From the NCBI GenBank assembly GCA_910589075.1, contig CAJUSK010000012.1, positions 1 to 64,000 on the forward strand: a stretch of DNA of 64,000 nucleotides, in the 5' to 3' direction. Origin of the DNA: an uncultured Lachnospiraceae bacterium. GTDB taxonomy: Bacteria; Bacillota; Clostridia; Lachnospirales; Lachnospiraceae. The number at the start of each line of letters is the position of its first letter. Positions within the stretch are counted from its first letter, which is position 1. Below the pieces are notes generated by a model. The model did no database searches and was not told where the DNA came from. It saw only the letters and a program-made list of their open reading frames with translations. The position numbers were made by a program, and so were the translations under genes. Shown here one piece after another: positions 43,587-52,035 of this stretch.

Positions 43587-44339
43587 TTAAGCTCTCTGCC
43601 ATTTATTCGTGCCTGCTCTTCTGATGCTTCTTACCACAAAACCGTCTGTGGAAGATGCACCTTCGCTGGCTGCAATTGCTGCTGCAATCACGGCAACAAG
43701 TTCCAGATCATCTGATAAATCCTCTTCTTCAACAACTGCCGGTGCCGGCGCGCTGCTAACTGCCGCTTCTTTTTTCACTTCTTCCGGCTGATTTCCCTTT
43801 TTGGAGAAAGAAGCCTGGATTCTGGGAATAAACACAAATGCTGAAATAATGATGCTGATCAGTATCAGTACAACGAATACCGTGCCCATACCGATGGCCG
43901 TATTCATCAAAGCCTTTACCATCAGTTCGCCAAAGCTGTACTGCACATTGGTCGTAACGGAACTAAGCATCAGATCCTTATCCAGCAGAATCTCAACTTC
44001 CGCATTTCTGAGCGTACCGCTGACGTTTACGGTAATGACCGTAGAATCTTCACTGATATCTGCCTCATGGCTGATGATATTCTGATAACTGCCCATATCT
44101 GCCTGTGCGGCTTTCCAACTGTCGAATGCGGCAGTAATCACTTCATCCTGTGCAAACTGCGCCTCCATGTTGCCCTGTACGATGGCATTGATGTCTTCCA
44201 CCAACTGGTCTCCGTAAGCTAGTGCTTCTTCCTGCGTAAGCTTCTGTTCGGACGAATTTGCAGTTTCCGTCTGGGAGCCGCAGGCTGAAAGGCAAAGGAT
44301 ACAAGCAATCATACCTAATATCAATGTCAGTTTTTTCAT
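43587..44339 (-). CDS. OadG-type decarboxylase subunit with lipoprotein N-terminal domain
   Basis: About 250 residues, longer than the roughly 80-120 of classical OadG. A lipoprotein signal peptide ends LSACG; residues 25-135 form an outside domain (ISHEADISEDSTVITVNVSG, DUF3887-like); then one membrane span (GTVFVVLILISIIISAFVFI) and a cytoplasmic tail ending DGFVVRSIRRAGTNKW, the conserved end of clostridial OadG/GcdC-type subunits. It anchors and assembles the pump. The ATG at 44339 follows AAAGGATG. Whether the outer domain is cleaved or lipidated is unknown. Confidence 0.85.
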   Translation of the reverse strand: MKKLTLILGMIACILCLSACGSQTETANSSEQKLTQEEALAYGDQLVEDINAIVQGNMEAQFAQDEVITAAFDSWKAAQADMGSYQNIISHEADISEDSTVITVNVSGTLRNAEVEILLDKDLMLSSVTTNVQYSFGELMVKALMNTAIGMGTVFVVLILISIIISAFVFIPRIQASFSKKGNQPEEVKKEAAVSSAPAPAVVEEEDLSDDLELVAVIAAAIAASEGASSTDGFVVRSIRRAGTNKWQRA

Positions 44340-44361
44340 ATTAAGTATCATCCTTTCTTTA

Positions 44362-45792
44362 TTAAACTGTTCCATGCTTTTTAGCCGGACGATCTTCTCT
44401 CTTTGTGAATAACATCTCGAACGCGCCGATTATGTATTTCCTGGAATCAGCCGCTTCAATGATTTCATCCACATATCCTCTTCCTGCCGCACTCTCTACG
44501 CTTGTCTGCAGCTTTTCGTATTCTGCCGCGCATGCATCAATGGCTTCCGCTCCCTGTCCGTCGCAGAGGATCCGGGCAGCCAGTTTTGCATCCATCATAC
44601 CGATTTCCGCATCCGGCCATGCGATGGTGATATCTGCGCCGATTGCTTTGGAGTTCATGGCTACATAGGCACTGCCATATGCCTTTCCGATAATCACATT
44701 TACTTTGGGCACGGTAGCACCGGCAAATGCCGCTGTCAGTTTCGCTGCCACCTTTGCAATGCCTTTTTCGGAGCAGATGGTGGCTTCATAGCCTTTCACG
44801 TTGGTCAGAGACAGAACAGGAATCTCAAAAGCATCGCAGAATGTTATAAAGTCCGCTGCTTTCTCACAACCTTTTACGGTCAGCACGGCGTCAAATTTCT
44901 CTGCCACATTGCCTTCTTCATCGCATACTTCTGTCCGGTTGGCAACCGCACCTACGGTAACGCCGTTTAATTTGATAAATCCGGTTACCATCTCTTTTGC
45001 ATAATTCTCTTTTATCTCAAAAAATACATGATGATCAGAAATTTCAGACAGTGCAATGGAGGTGTCGCCTACGCAGTTGGCAAGATCCGCACTTGCCCTG
45101 TTCAGGTCATCTGTACATTCTTCATAGGAAGCATCGTCTTCATTGTTGGCAGGAAGCATTGTAACCAGGTCACGGATTTTTGTAAGGATGTCCGCTTCGT
45201 CAGCTACCACATCCACAATGCCTGACTCTTCGCTCTGGAATGCTGCAGATGCGTTATTACATTTATCAGCCGTATTGCCTTCCAGGGCATTGGCGGAATT
45301 CACAAAGAGTTTTCCGTTCTTTCCTTCCATAAAGGTAAAGTCTGTCAATGTGGGGATCAGGGCAAGTCCGCCGCCGCACGTTCCAAACACAGCCGTAATC
45401 TGGGGAACCACGCCGCTGGCTTCGACCTGTTTTCTATAAATTTCTCCAAAGCCGTTCAGTGCGTCGGTGGCTTCCTGCAGTCTGAGCCCGGCAGACTCAA
45501 TCAGCCCGATTACAGGCGCGCCGGTTTTCAGCGCAAGCTGATACAGGTTTACAATCTTCTTCGCATGCATCTCACCCACGCTGCCGCCCAGTACGGAAGC
45601 ATCCTGGCTGTATACATACACAAGATTCCCATTAATAACTCCATAACCGGTGATTACACCATCGGAAGGAGTCTCTGTCTGTTTCAAATTAAAATCCGTT
45701 GCTCTCGCTGTAATGCGCGCACCGATTTCAACGAAACTGTTTTCATCGAGCAAAGCTGCTATTCTTTGACTCGCTTGTGAAGTAGTACTCAT
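44362..45792 (-). CDS. Acyl-CoA carboxyltransferase (MmdA/PccB-like)
   Basis: 476 residues of the crotonase-fold carboxyltransferase family: VYSQDASVLGGSVGEMHAKKI, GLIESAGLRLQEA, VFGTCGGGLALIP in the N half, and ALEIPVLSLTNVKGYEA-like and GKAYGSAYVAMNSK in the C half. Relatives decarboxylate methylmalonyl-, malonyl- or glutaconyl-CoA onto biotin; the substrate is not determined here. It is the first gene of the pump operon, preceded by a cluster of palindromic repeats. The LRxxE-like stretch and shortened sequence set it apart from canonical MmdA. Confidence 0.82.
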   Translation of the reverse strand: MSTTSQASQRIAALLDENSFVEIGARITARATDFNLKQTETPSDGVITGYGVINGNLVYVYSQDASVLGGSVGEMHAKKIVNLYQLALKTGAPVIGLIESAGLRLQEATDALNGFGEIYRKQVEASGVVPQITAVFGTCGGGLALIPTLTDFTFMEGKNGKLFVNSANALEGNTADKCNNASAAFQSEESGIVDVVADEADILTKIRDLVTMLPANNEDDASYEECTDDLNRASADLANCVGDTSIALSEISDHHVFFEIKENYAKEMVTGFIKLNGVTVGAVANRTEVCDEEGNVAEKFDAVLTVKGCEKAADFITFCDAFEIPVLSLTNVKGYEATICSEKGIAKVAAKLTAAFAGATVPKVNVIIGKAYGSAYVAMNSKAIGADITIAWPDAEIGMMDAKLAARILCDGQGAEAIDACAAEYEKLQTSVESAAGRGYVDEIIEAADSRKYIIGAFEMLFTKREDRPAKKHGTV

Positions 45793-45820
45793 TTTTCAGC
45801 CCTCCATTTTATATAAATAA

Positions 45821-45994
45821 TAACAATAGAATCCACGCTTCGCGAGTCTTCTATTGTCGTGAATAAAGCAGAATCCTGCGTGGCAGGATTCTCCGCCTGC
45901 GGCGGGTCGCTTTATGCAAATTACCCCTTCCGCCGCAGTGCGATTAAAAGCATAATAAAACAAATCCTGCAAAAAGGCATACTTCGCCTTTTGC
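45821..45994. repeat. Cluster of three palindromic elements upstream of the pump operon
   Basis: First: ACAATAGA (45823-45830) with TCTATTGT (45850-45857), a copy of the 10047 element. Second: ATAAAGC (45863-45869) with GCTTTAT (45908-45914), enclosing two hairpins, GAATCCTGC/GCAGGATTC and CCGCC/GGCGG. Third: GCAAAAAGGC with GCCTTTTGC (45969-45994). The remaining DNA to 46082 is AT-rich; a weak promoter for the operon may lie around 46005-46040. A 66-codon frame across the palindromes is not a gene. Confidence 0.75.
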
Positions 45995-46082
45995 ATCTGA
46001 AATAGTATATCATAAAAGAACCTGTCTGACCAGTTGAAAAATGCAAAAAATTAGAAAAATATAAAACCTGTCAGAGCACCTT

Positions 46083-47453
46083 CTATACGATCAGAAACCT
46101 GCCCCATACAAACCGAAATACATAGGGGAAATCAACTCTTTTCACAGATTCTCCGGCATACACTTCCTCCTCTGCCAGAAACAGATGCAGTCCCGACGGG
46201 CTGGTCAGATAATAGGAAATACTGCCAATGCGCATCCCCTCTTCCACCGGCGCCTCCAGGGACGGGCGCAGCCTGGCCTGTGCCTCCACCGATTCTGTCT
46301 GTTTTGTCAACATACGGATAGGCAGCACGTTTCCAGCACGCCTGGCAGAAACAGATACATCTTCATAGGGACTCCCGCTCTCGGATGCCCCCTCCAGCAC
46401 AGGTATGTCCGAAAGCGTTGTTTCCGGCATAAATTCATGACAATCATACTGCTCCAGGCCATATCCGAACAAATTTTTGCAGTCCGCCCATTTCCATGTT
46501 TTATGATTGGGCCAGCCGCAGGCAAGCAATGCCAGTGCAAACCGTTTCCCGTCCTTTTCCAACGCACCCACATAACAGTACCCGGCATTATTCGTAAAAC
46601 CTGTTTTTCCCGTCAGTGCACCGTCCATCATGGTCAGCAGGGCATTGTGATTGACACAGGTATGGCTTCTTTTTCCCGACTGGTCCGAAAACGAATAGGA
46701 AGGTGACTGGGTAATTTCCAGAAATGCTTCCTTTTTCTCCGACTGTGTGACACAATATCTGAGTATCGCCGCCAATTCCTCTGCCGTGGTGGAATGGATT
46801 CTTTTCATCCCGCTCTCACTTTCCACTTCCGCATCCAACCCGTTCGGTGTCAGAAAACAGGTATTTTCACAACCGATTTCTCTTGCCTTTTCTGTCATCC
46901 GGTCACAAAATGCCTGCACCGCTTCCCGGCTTTGTTCTCTGGTGCGCTCCTCCGCCTTTGGAAGATTCAGACTGTCCGCGCCAATATGTTCCGCAATCGC
47001 CACTGCGGAATCATTATGGGATTCCAGCATAAGAGAATAGAGAAGGTCATTCATTGTATAGGCTGCTCCTTTTTGCATTCCCAGATGTACTTTGGGCTGT
47101 CCTGCCGCATAGGCAGAAATTGTCACCACATCTTCTCTGTTTCCTTCCTCCAGCGCAAGAATACAGGTCATGATTTTGGTGGTGCTGGCCATCGGAAGCA
47201 CTTCGCTGCCATTCTTTTCAAACAGCACCCGTCCGCTGTCCATATCCAGCAGCACTGCCGCCTGGGCATGCAGCCTGCCTGCAAGCTCTTCTTCACCCCC
47301 ATCTTCTGAAACGCTCTCTTCCGCCTTCCCGACCGTCTCCACATATCCGCCCTCTCCGCCCGCTTCTTTTTGTCCCTTCTTGCCCGATACCAGCAGCAGG
47401 GCTGCCAACAACAATACAAGCAGCCCCATTTTCATTCCTTTTTTCCCGATCAT
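46083..47453 (-). CDS. D-alanyl-D-alanine carboxypeptidase (penicillin-binding protein 5 family)
   Basis: 456 residues. A signal/anchor segment (residues 7-23) precedes an acidic linker and the serine peptidase S11 domain: nucleophile Ser90 in ASTTK, SHN in ESHNDSAV, and KTG in LTGKTGFTNN. It trims the terminal D-Ala of peptidoglycan stem peptides outside the membrane. The C-terminal 130 residues match a PBP5_C-like beta domain. It is distinct from the second carboxypeptidase at 50645, which shares only the catalytic motifs. It lies apart from an operon, downstream of the lyxose isomerase terminator. Confidence 0.92.
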   Translation of the reverse strand: MIGKKGMKMGLLVLLLAALLLVSGKKGQKEAGGEGGYVETVGKAEESVSEDGGEEELAGRLHAQAAVLLDMDSGRVLFEKNGSEVLPMASTTKIMTCILALEEGNREDVVTISAYAAGQPKVHLGMQKGAAYTMNDLLYSLMLESHNDSAVAIAEHIGADSLNLPKAEERTREQSREAVQAFCDRMTEKAREIGCENTCFLTPNGLDAEVESESGMKRIHSTTAEELAAILRYCVTQSEKKEAFLEITQSPSYSFSDQSGKRSHTCVNHNALLTMMDGALTGKTGFTNNAGYCYVGALEKDGKRFALALLACGWPNHKTWKWADCKNLFGYGLEQYDCHEFMPETTLSDIPVLEGASESGSPYEDVSVSARRAGNVLPIRMLTKQTESVEAQARLRPSLEAPVEEGMRIGSISYYLTSPSGLHLFLAEEEVYAGESVKRVDFPYVFRFVWGRFLIV

Positions 47454-47491
47454 ACGATCCGTCCATATACTTCCTTATCCCCATATATATG

Positions 47492-47530
47492 AAAAAAGCA
47501 TACCGCTTCATGCCTTTCGAAACGGTATGC
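47492..47530 (-). terminator. Terminator after the lyxose isomerase gene
   Basis: GCATACCG (47498-47505) pairs with CGGTATGC (47523-47530), and on the minus strand TTTTTTC follows. Confidence 0.8.
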
Positions 47531-47557
47531 CTTGTATTTTCTTCAATATGTCCGGCG

Positions 47558-48238
47558 TTATTTTGCTTCCGGATACTCAAAACAGAGCAAACGATAGGGC
47601 TCCTCATCCTCTTCGATTTTGGGGAATCTTCCCATTTCCTCATAGAAACGGTTATCCGTATTATCGTCATTGCACATGGACACTTCCCCGATCAGCACGT
47701 CGCCCGTGCCCGGCTTCACATCAAAATCATGATACTGGTGCGGCCACAGGGTAATGCTTTCGCCCGGCTTTAACTCCACGCCGGTTCCGGCAGGCACATA
47801 ATAAGAGCGGCCGTCCGAATTGACCAGTACATCCTGATCGTCAAAAGTGCCGTCCCCTTTGTCGTTATACACGTGAATAATCAGCGTGCCGCCGCCCCGG
47901 TTGATAATATCTTCGCTTTTGTTCCAATGGAAATGCATGGGAGAATGCTGTCCTTCTTTCAGCATCAACAGTTTTTCGGCATATACCTTTTTGTATTTCG
48001 GATTGTTCTGATTGCCGTTTCTGAGCGTAATCAGGGCAAACCCCAGTTTCTCCCAGTCGCCCTGGCCATAATCCGTAATATCCCACCCCAGCATGTTGTC
48101 ACGGATCTCGTCATATTCATGGCTTTTATCCTGCCACTCCTGAGGTGTCCAGTTGCAGAACGGAGGCAGTTCAAAGCCATGCGCTTTGACCAGCTTTTCC
48201 ATATAACGGATACAGTTGTTTACTTCGGAACGTTTCAT
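47558..48238 (-). CDS. D-lyxose/D-mannose isomerase family protein
   Basis: About 226 residues of the cupin-fold D-lyxose ketol-isomerase family. Metal ligands appear in SPMHFHWNKSEDI (two His and Glu) and LWPHQYHDF. It interconverts D-lyxose with D-xylulose and, in some members, D-mannose with D-fructose. The ATG at 48238 follows GAAGG; a TTG two codons earlier is possible. It is a single gene with its own terminator; no pentose operon is adjacent, so the physiological substrate is open. Confidence 0.9.
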   Translation of the reverse strand: MKRSEVNNCIRYMEKLVKAHGFELPPFCNWTPQEWQDKSHEYDEIRDNMLGWDITDYGQGDWEKLGFALITLRNGNQNNPKYKKVYAEKLLMLKEGQHSPMHFHWNKSEDIINRGGGTLIIHVYNDKGDGTFDDQDVLVNSDGRSYYVPAGTGVELKPGESITLWPHQYHDFDVKPGTGDVLIGEVSMCNDDNTDNRFYEEMGRFPKIEEDEEPYRLLCFEYPEAK

Positions 48239-48313
48239 AAGCAATACCTTCTTTCATCTGTTTTGTTTTTATGAAGCAGGGTCTGGGTGAACGCATTCAC
48301 CTGCCCGGTTCAT

Positions 48314-48892
48314 TCAAATATCCACTTTCAAATCAATCTCTTCTTCTGCCTGGTGCCTGAAATCTGCGATCTGATCCGCATCCAGCGACGGCAGTTCATC
48401 CAGGGAACGGACACCAAAACTGCGCAGAAATTCTTCTGTCGTGCCAAAGAGCAACGGACGCCCCGGCGCATCCAGCCGGCCCACCTCTTCCACCAGCTTC
48501 AGTTCCACCAGACGATTCACCGCATGGTCACTGTTCACACCCCGCACCCGCTCCACCTCCAGCCGGGTCACGGGCTGTTTATAGGCCACAATGGAAAGAG
48601 TTTCCAGCAACGCATCTGTCAGCACATATTTCCTGGGCGTCCTGGCTATCTGAGCCAGGTACTCATACATCTCCCCCTTTGTACACATCTGATACGCATT
48701 CTCCAGTTCAATAATGGCAACCCCTCTGTCCTCTCCATCCAGCTTGTCCATCATGCCCCTGATAATGTTTCGGGTTTCCTCAACCTCTTCACCGATCACC
48801 TCAGCCAGTCTGGTAACCTCCACAGATTCACCCATCGTAAACAGAATCGCTTCGATTACGGCTTCCGCTCTGTTTTTTTCCAAATCTTTCAA
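48314..48892 (-). CDS. scpB: Segregation and condensation protein B
   Basis: 192 residues with two winged-helix domains: AVIEAILFTMGESVEVTRLAEVIG at the N-terminus, then LVDALLETLSIVAYKQPVTRLEVERVRGVNSDHAVNRLVELKLVEEVG, the ScpB family core. Dimeric ScpB binds ScpA to form the kleisin bridge of the SMC condensin. The start appears to be TTG at 48892, because no ATG or GTG lies between an upstream stop and the conserved region. Located 45 bp after scpA. Confidence 0.93.
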   Translation of the reverse strand: MKDLEKNRAEAVIEAILFTMGESVEVTRLAEVIGEEVEETRNIIRGMMDKLDGEDRGVAIIELENAYQMCTKGEMYEYLAQIARTPRKYVLTDALLETLSIVAYKQPVTRLEVERVRGVNSDHAVNRLVELKLVEEVGRLDAPGRPLLFGTTEEFLRSFGVRSLDELPSLDADQIADFRHQAEEEIDLKVDI

Positions 48893-48937
48893 CCTCTTCT
48901 TTCCATACTCTGCTCCCTGCCCTCCCTTTGACGGGCA

Positions 48938-49687
48938 CTATGCGGCCTGCGTATGGGTAATGATAATCTCATCAAATATATGTTCCTGCTCGATATGTAT
49001 TTTCCCCACCTTCATCAGTTCCAGAATGACCAGAAACGTGACGATCACTTCCATCCGGCTGCCCTGCTTCTGCAGAAGGTCCCGAAACCGCAGACATCCC
49101 CGCTCCCTGATACATGCTTCGATTTCCGCCGACTTTTCGTCCATATTAATCTCATCTTTTTCGATTTTTCCGTACCGGCTCCTGATGGGATCGATTCTGT
49201 CCTCCTGCTTTTTCAGCACATCCCGGAAAATATGATGCAGACGGCTCAGTGTTATATCCCCAAGAAGCCGCCCGTAATCCACAGGCTCCCGATACTCCGC
49301 AATCTCCTTTGGAAGTGTGGGTTTCTTAAAAAGATTCCGGCCTGCATCCAGATGCCGGTCTTTCAGTTCAAACGACATATATTTATACATTTTATATTCC
49401 AGCAGCTTCTCCACCAGCTCAGCCCTGGGATCCTCTTCCACCCCATCCTCATCCACTTCCCTGGGAAGGAGCATCCTGCATTTGATATCAATCAGGGTGG
49501 AGGCCATCACAAGAAATTCACTCATGATATTCATATCCTCCATTTCCATCTGCCGGATATAGTCCAGATACTGGCGGGTAATTTCCACAATGGGAATATC
49601 ATATATATCCACTTTGTTTTTCTCGATCAGATGCAGCAGCAAATCCAGCGGGCCTTCGAATGCCTGTAGTTTGACTGTAATCGCCAT
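48938..49687 (-). CDS. scpA: Segregation and condensation protein A (kleisin)
   Basis: 249 residues. The N-terminal kleisin segment, QAFEGPLDLLLHLIEKNKVDIYDIPI, contacts the SMC neck, and the C-terminal winged helix, LRFRDLLQKQGSRMEVIVTFLVILELMKVGKI, contacts the SMC cap. Together with scpB it forms the SMC accessory complex for chromosome compaction. GGAGG lies 11 bases before the ATG; the gene is 4 bp after the metallophosphoesterase stop, in one operon. Confidence 0.95.
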   Translation of the reverse strand: MAITVKLQAFEGPLDLLLHLIEKNKVDIYDIPIVEITRQYLDYIRQMEMEDMNIMSEFLVMASTLIDIKCRMLLPREVDEDGVEEDPRAELVEKLLEYKMYKYMSFELKDRHLDAGRNLFKKPTLPKEIAEYREPVDYGRLLGDITLSRLHHIFRDVLKKQEDRIDPIRSRYGKIEKDEINMDEKSAEIEACIRERGCLRFRDLLQKQGSRMEVIVTFLVILELMKVGKIHIEQEHIFDEIIITHTQAA

Positions 49688-49691
49688 AATC

Positions 49692-50555
49692 TCATGCTCC
49701 TCCCTGCTCCGGCAGAAGTGTAACGACCACGACTTCGCCAGGATTCCACATACGGACAGGCAGGGTATGTGTGCCCAGCCCTCTGCCCAGTATCATCACA
49801 CTGTGATGCAGATCGAACCTGCCCCCGTCATATTTGGGAAACAGGGTTGCGGCCGGAGAGGCAACACCCCCCAGCACAGGCAGCCGTACAATTCCCCCAT
49901 GCACATGCCCGGACAGCACCAGATCCGCGCCCCAGTCAGCATACTCCTGGAAATAGACGGGATTGTGGGCAAGCAGAATCTGAAAATAATCTCTGTTTGC
50001 ATGCCCCACGAGCCTGTCCACATAACCGGCCGGCATCTCCTTTTTCCGGAAATGCCGGAAATATTCCCGGCTGATCTGCAATCCGCACAGATCCACATGT
50101 ACCTCCGGCAATAAGACATGGCTGTTCACCAGGGGTTCTATTCCCAACGCCCGCAGCCGCCGGGTGTACTTCTCATACATATGCCCGAAGGCATCGGGGT
50201 GGTCACTGGTTTTATGTTCATGATTGCCATTTGCCACATAAACCGGAAACTGTTCCGACAATGCGCCCAAAAGTGCCAGCGCATTGTCAAATCCGGTTCC
50301 CGCCTTTGATGTATACATATCACCCGCTGTCACGATACAGTCCGGATGACAGTCCGCAATGGCCTTTGCCAGCTTCTCATTCTGTCTGCCATATGATTTA
50401 TTATGCAAATCGGACAACATGACAACCGTGTATTTTTTTTTGATTTTTTTGGATTTCACCTCATAGGGGACAATGATAAAACGGTTCATATCCCGGACGA
50501 TCACATATATGCCGTAGCATACTATGAGCATCAATCCCGCCAGTATATACCTCAT
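49692..50555 (-). CDS. Metallophosphoesterase with membrane anchor
   Basis: 287 residues. One N-terminal span (residues 3-22) is followed by a calcineurin-like domain: MLSDLHNKSYG, VTAGDMYTS, VANGNHEHK and LVLSGHVHGG supply the dimetal site. It resembles YkuE/YaeI-type phosphodiesterases, which act at the membrane on phospholipid-like substrates, but the substrate is unassigned. It is the first gene of the run leading to scpA and scpB. Confidence 0.9.
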   Translation of the reverse strand: MRYILAGLMLIVCYGIYVIVRDMNRFIIVPYEVKSKKIKKKYTVVMLSDLHNKSYGRQNEKLAKAIADCHPDCIVTAGDMYTSKAGTGFDNALALLGALSEQFPVYVANGNHEHKTSDHPDAFGHMYEKYTRRLRALGIEPLVNSHVLLPEVHVDLCGLQISREYFRHFRKKEMPAGYVDRLVGHANRDYFQILLAHNPVYFQEYADWGADLVLSGHVHGGIVRLPVLGGVASPAATLFPKYDGGRFDLHHSVMILGRGLGTHTLPVRMWNPGEVVVVTLLPEQGGA

Positions 50556-50644
50556 GCTTTCTTCCTGCTCTCACTTTGATAGTACATCATCATTCAAATC
50601 TACAATGCATTAGTATATCATGATTTCCAGATTCTTGAAAGACT

Positions 50645-51925
50645 CTAAAAGAAAATCCTGAATACTTTCCGCACATAATCCCGGTAGGTTGCCTTCTCCA
50701 CCGTTTCCGTAAACAGAATATCCACGCTGCCAATCTCCTTACCGTTCAGAGTGTAGACCACCTTACCCGCGATATTTCCTTTGACAACAGGCGCTTCCAC
50801 TTCTTCCGGCAGCCTTACTTCTTTCTGTATGTTGTTCACATCATTTCCTTCCGTATCCAGATAGCGGAAGGCTTCTCTGCAGGCAATGTTCACTTCTTCC
50901 GCCACACCGCCCGTTACTTTTCTTGCAGTCAGTTTTTCCGTATTTTCATCCGTGTACAGGCTGCTTACCGCAAACCCGTAATTCAGCAGTTTTATGGCGT
51001 CCTGAAAACGGACTTTATAATCAGGCGCCGCCATAACGACCGCAATCAGATCAATGCCGTCTTTATTTGCCGTAGCCGACAGACAGTATTTTGCCTTATC
51101 AGTGGATCCGGTTTTCAAACCCGTGGCATAGGGATACTGTTTCAGCAGCTTGTTGGTGCTGGACAGTGTGAACTGGCTGCTCCCTTTCCGGGTTGTATGG
51201 GTAATGTCCTCCATCCAGATTTTTGTGTACTCATAAATTTCCGGGTATTGTGTGATCAGCGCCTGTGACATCAGCGCCACATCCCTGGCAGTGGTATAAT
51301 GATTGTCGGAAGCCGTCAGTCCGCAGCAATCCTCAAAATGGGTATCCGCCATCCCCAGGCTCTCCGCCTTTTGATTCATCATAGCCACAAATTCCTCTTC
51401 TGTACCGGCAACGTGTTCTGCCATAGCCACCGACGCATCGTTACCGCTGGCCACTGTAATACACTTGATCAGTGTATCCACGGTCTGTACTTCCCCTTCC
51501 TCCAGAAATACCTGGGAACCTCCCATGGATTTTGCATGGGCGCTGGTTGTCACTTCATCCGTCAAATGAATCCTGCCTGCTTTCAGATGTTCAAAAATCA
51601 GCAGCAATGTCATGATTTTTGTAATACTCGCAGGGCTCCTGCGAACCTGTGGTTCCTTTTCAAAAATAACCTGGCCCGTGGAAGCCTCCATTAAAATAAC
51701 GGAGGGTGCCGACACATCCACACTGCCTTCAACGGCCTGTGCGCCCTGCTGCTCCGTATATTCCGTCTCCCTTGTATGTTCCGAGACATTTGCCCCTTCC
51801 CATACATTTTCCTGCCCACGCTCCCCGCCTGCCGCCAATACATGACAGAGAAACAAGGGCAGACTGCCTGTCAGAACAGCCGTACACAAAATACATGCCG
51901 CCAGCCTGTGTAAAAACCGTTTCAC
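50645..51925 (-). CDS. D-alanyl-D-alanine carboxypeptidase (DacF type)
   Basis: 426 residues. A signal peptide (LAACILCTAVLTGSLPLFLC) leads to the S11 domain: nucleophile Ser100 in PASITKI, SGN in ASGNDASV and KTG in LKTGSTDKAKY. The C-terminal PBP5_C-like domain ends with an amphipathic TYRDYVRKVFRIFF likely to anchor the membrane. It is a second carboxypeptidase besides the one at 46083, closer to sporulation-type DacF. It lies alone, 90 bp before the metallophosphoesterase start. Confidence 0.93.
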   Translation of the reverse strand: MKRFLHRLAACILCTAVLTGSLPLFLCHVLAAGGERGQENVWEGANVSEHTRETEYTEQQGAQAVEGSVDVSAPSVILMEASTGQVIFEKEPQVRRSPASITKIMTLLLIFEHLKAGRIHLTDEVTTSAHAKSMGGSQVFLEEGEVQTVDTLIKCITVASGNDASVAMAEHVAGTEEEFVAMMNQKAESLGMADTHFEDCCGLTASDNHYTTARDVALMSQALITQYPEIYEYTKIWMEDITHTTRKGSSQFTLSSTNKLLKQYPYATGLKTGSTDKAKYCLSATANKDGIDLIAVVMAAPDYKVRFQDAIKLLNYGFAVSSLYTDENTEKLTARKVTGGVAEEVNIACREAFRYLDTEGNDVNNIQKEVRLPEEVEAPVVKGNIAGKVVYTLNGKEIGSVDILFTETVEKATYRDYVRKVFRIFF

Positions 51926-51990
51926 AAATCATCACTCCCGGTTGTGAATTATAACATTATATGAATTCCCACAAAAAGTTATACTACAAG

Positions 51991-52022
51991 AAACCCCATG
52001 CCGTGTATTGGCATGGGGTTTT
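51991..52022 (-). terminator. Terminator after the MCP gene
   Basis: AAACCCCATGCC, loop GTGTATT, GGCATGGGGTTT: a perfect 12-bp stem with T-tracts on both strands. Confidence 0.85.
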
Positions 52023-52035
52023 TCGCGCTATGCAT

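Noticed and set aside
45796..45996. 66-codon minus-strand ORF upstream of the carboxyltransferase
   Set aside because: It lies entirely across palindromic elements and has no family features.
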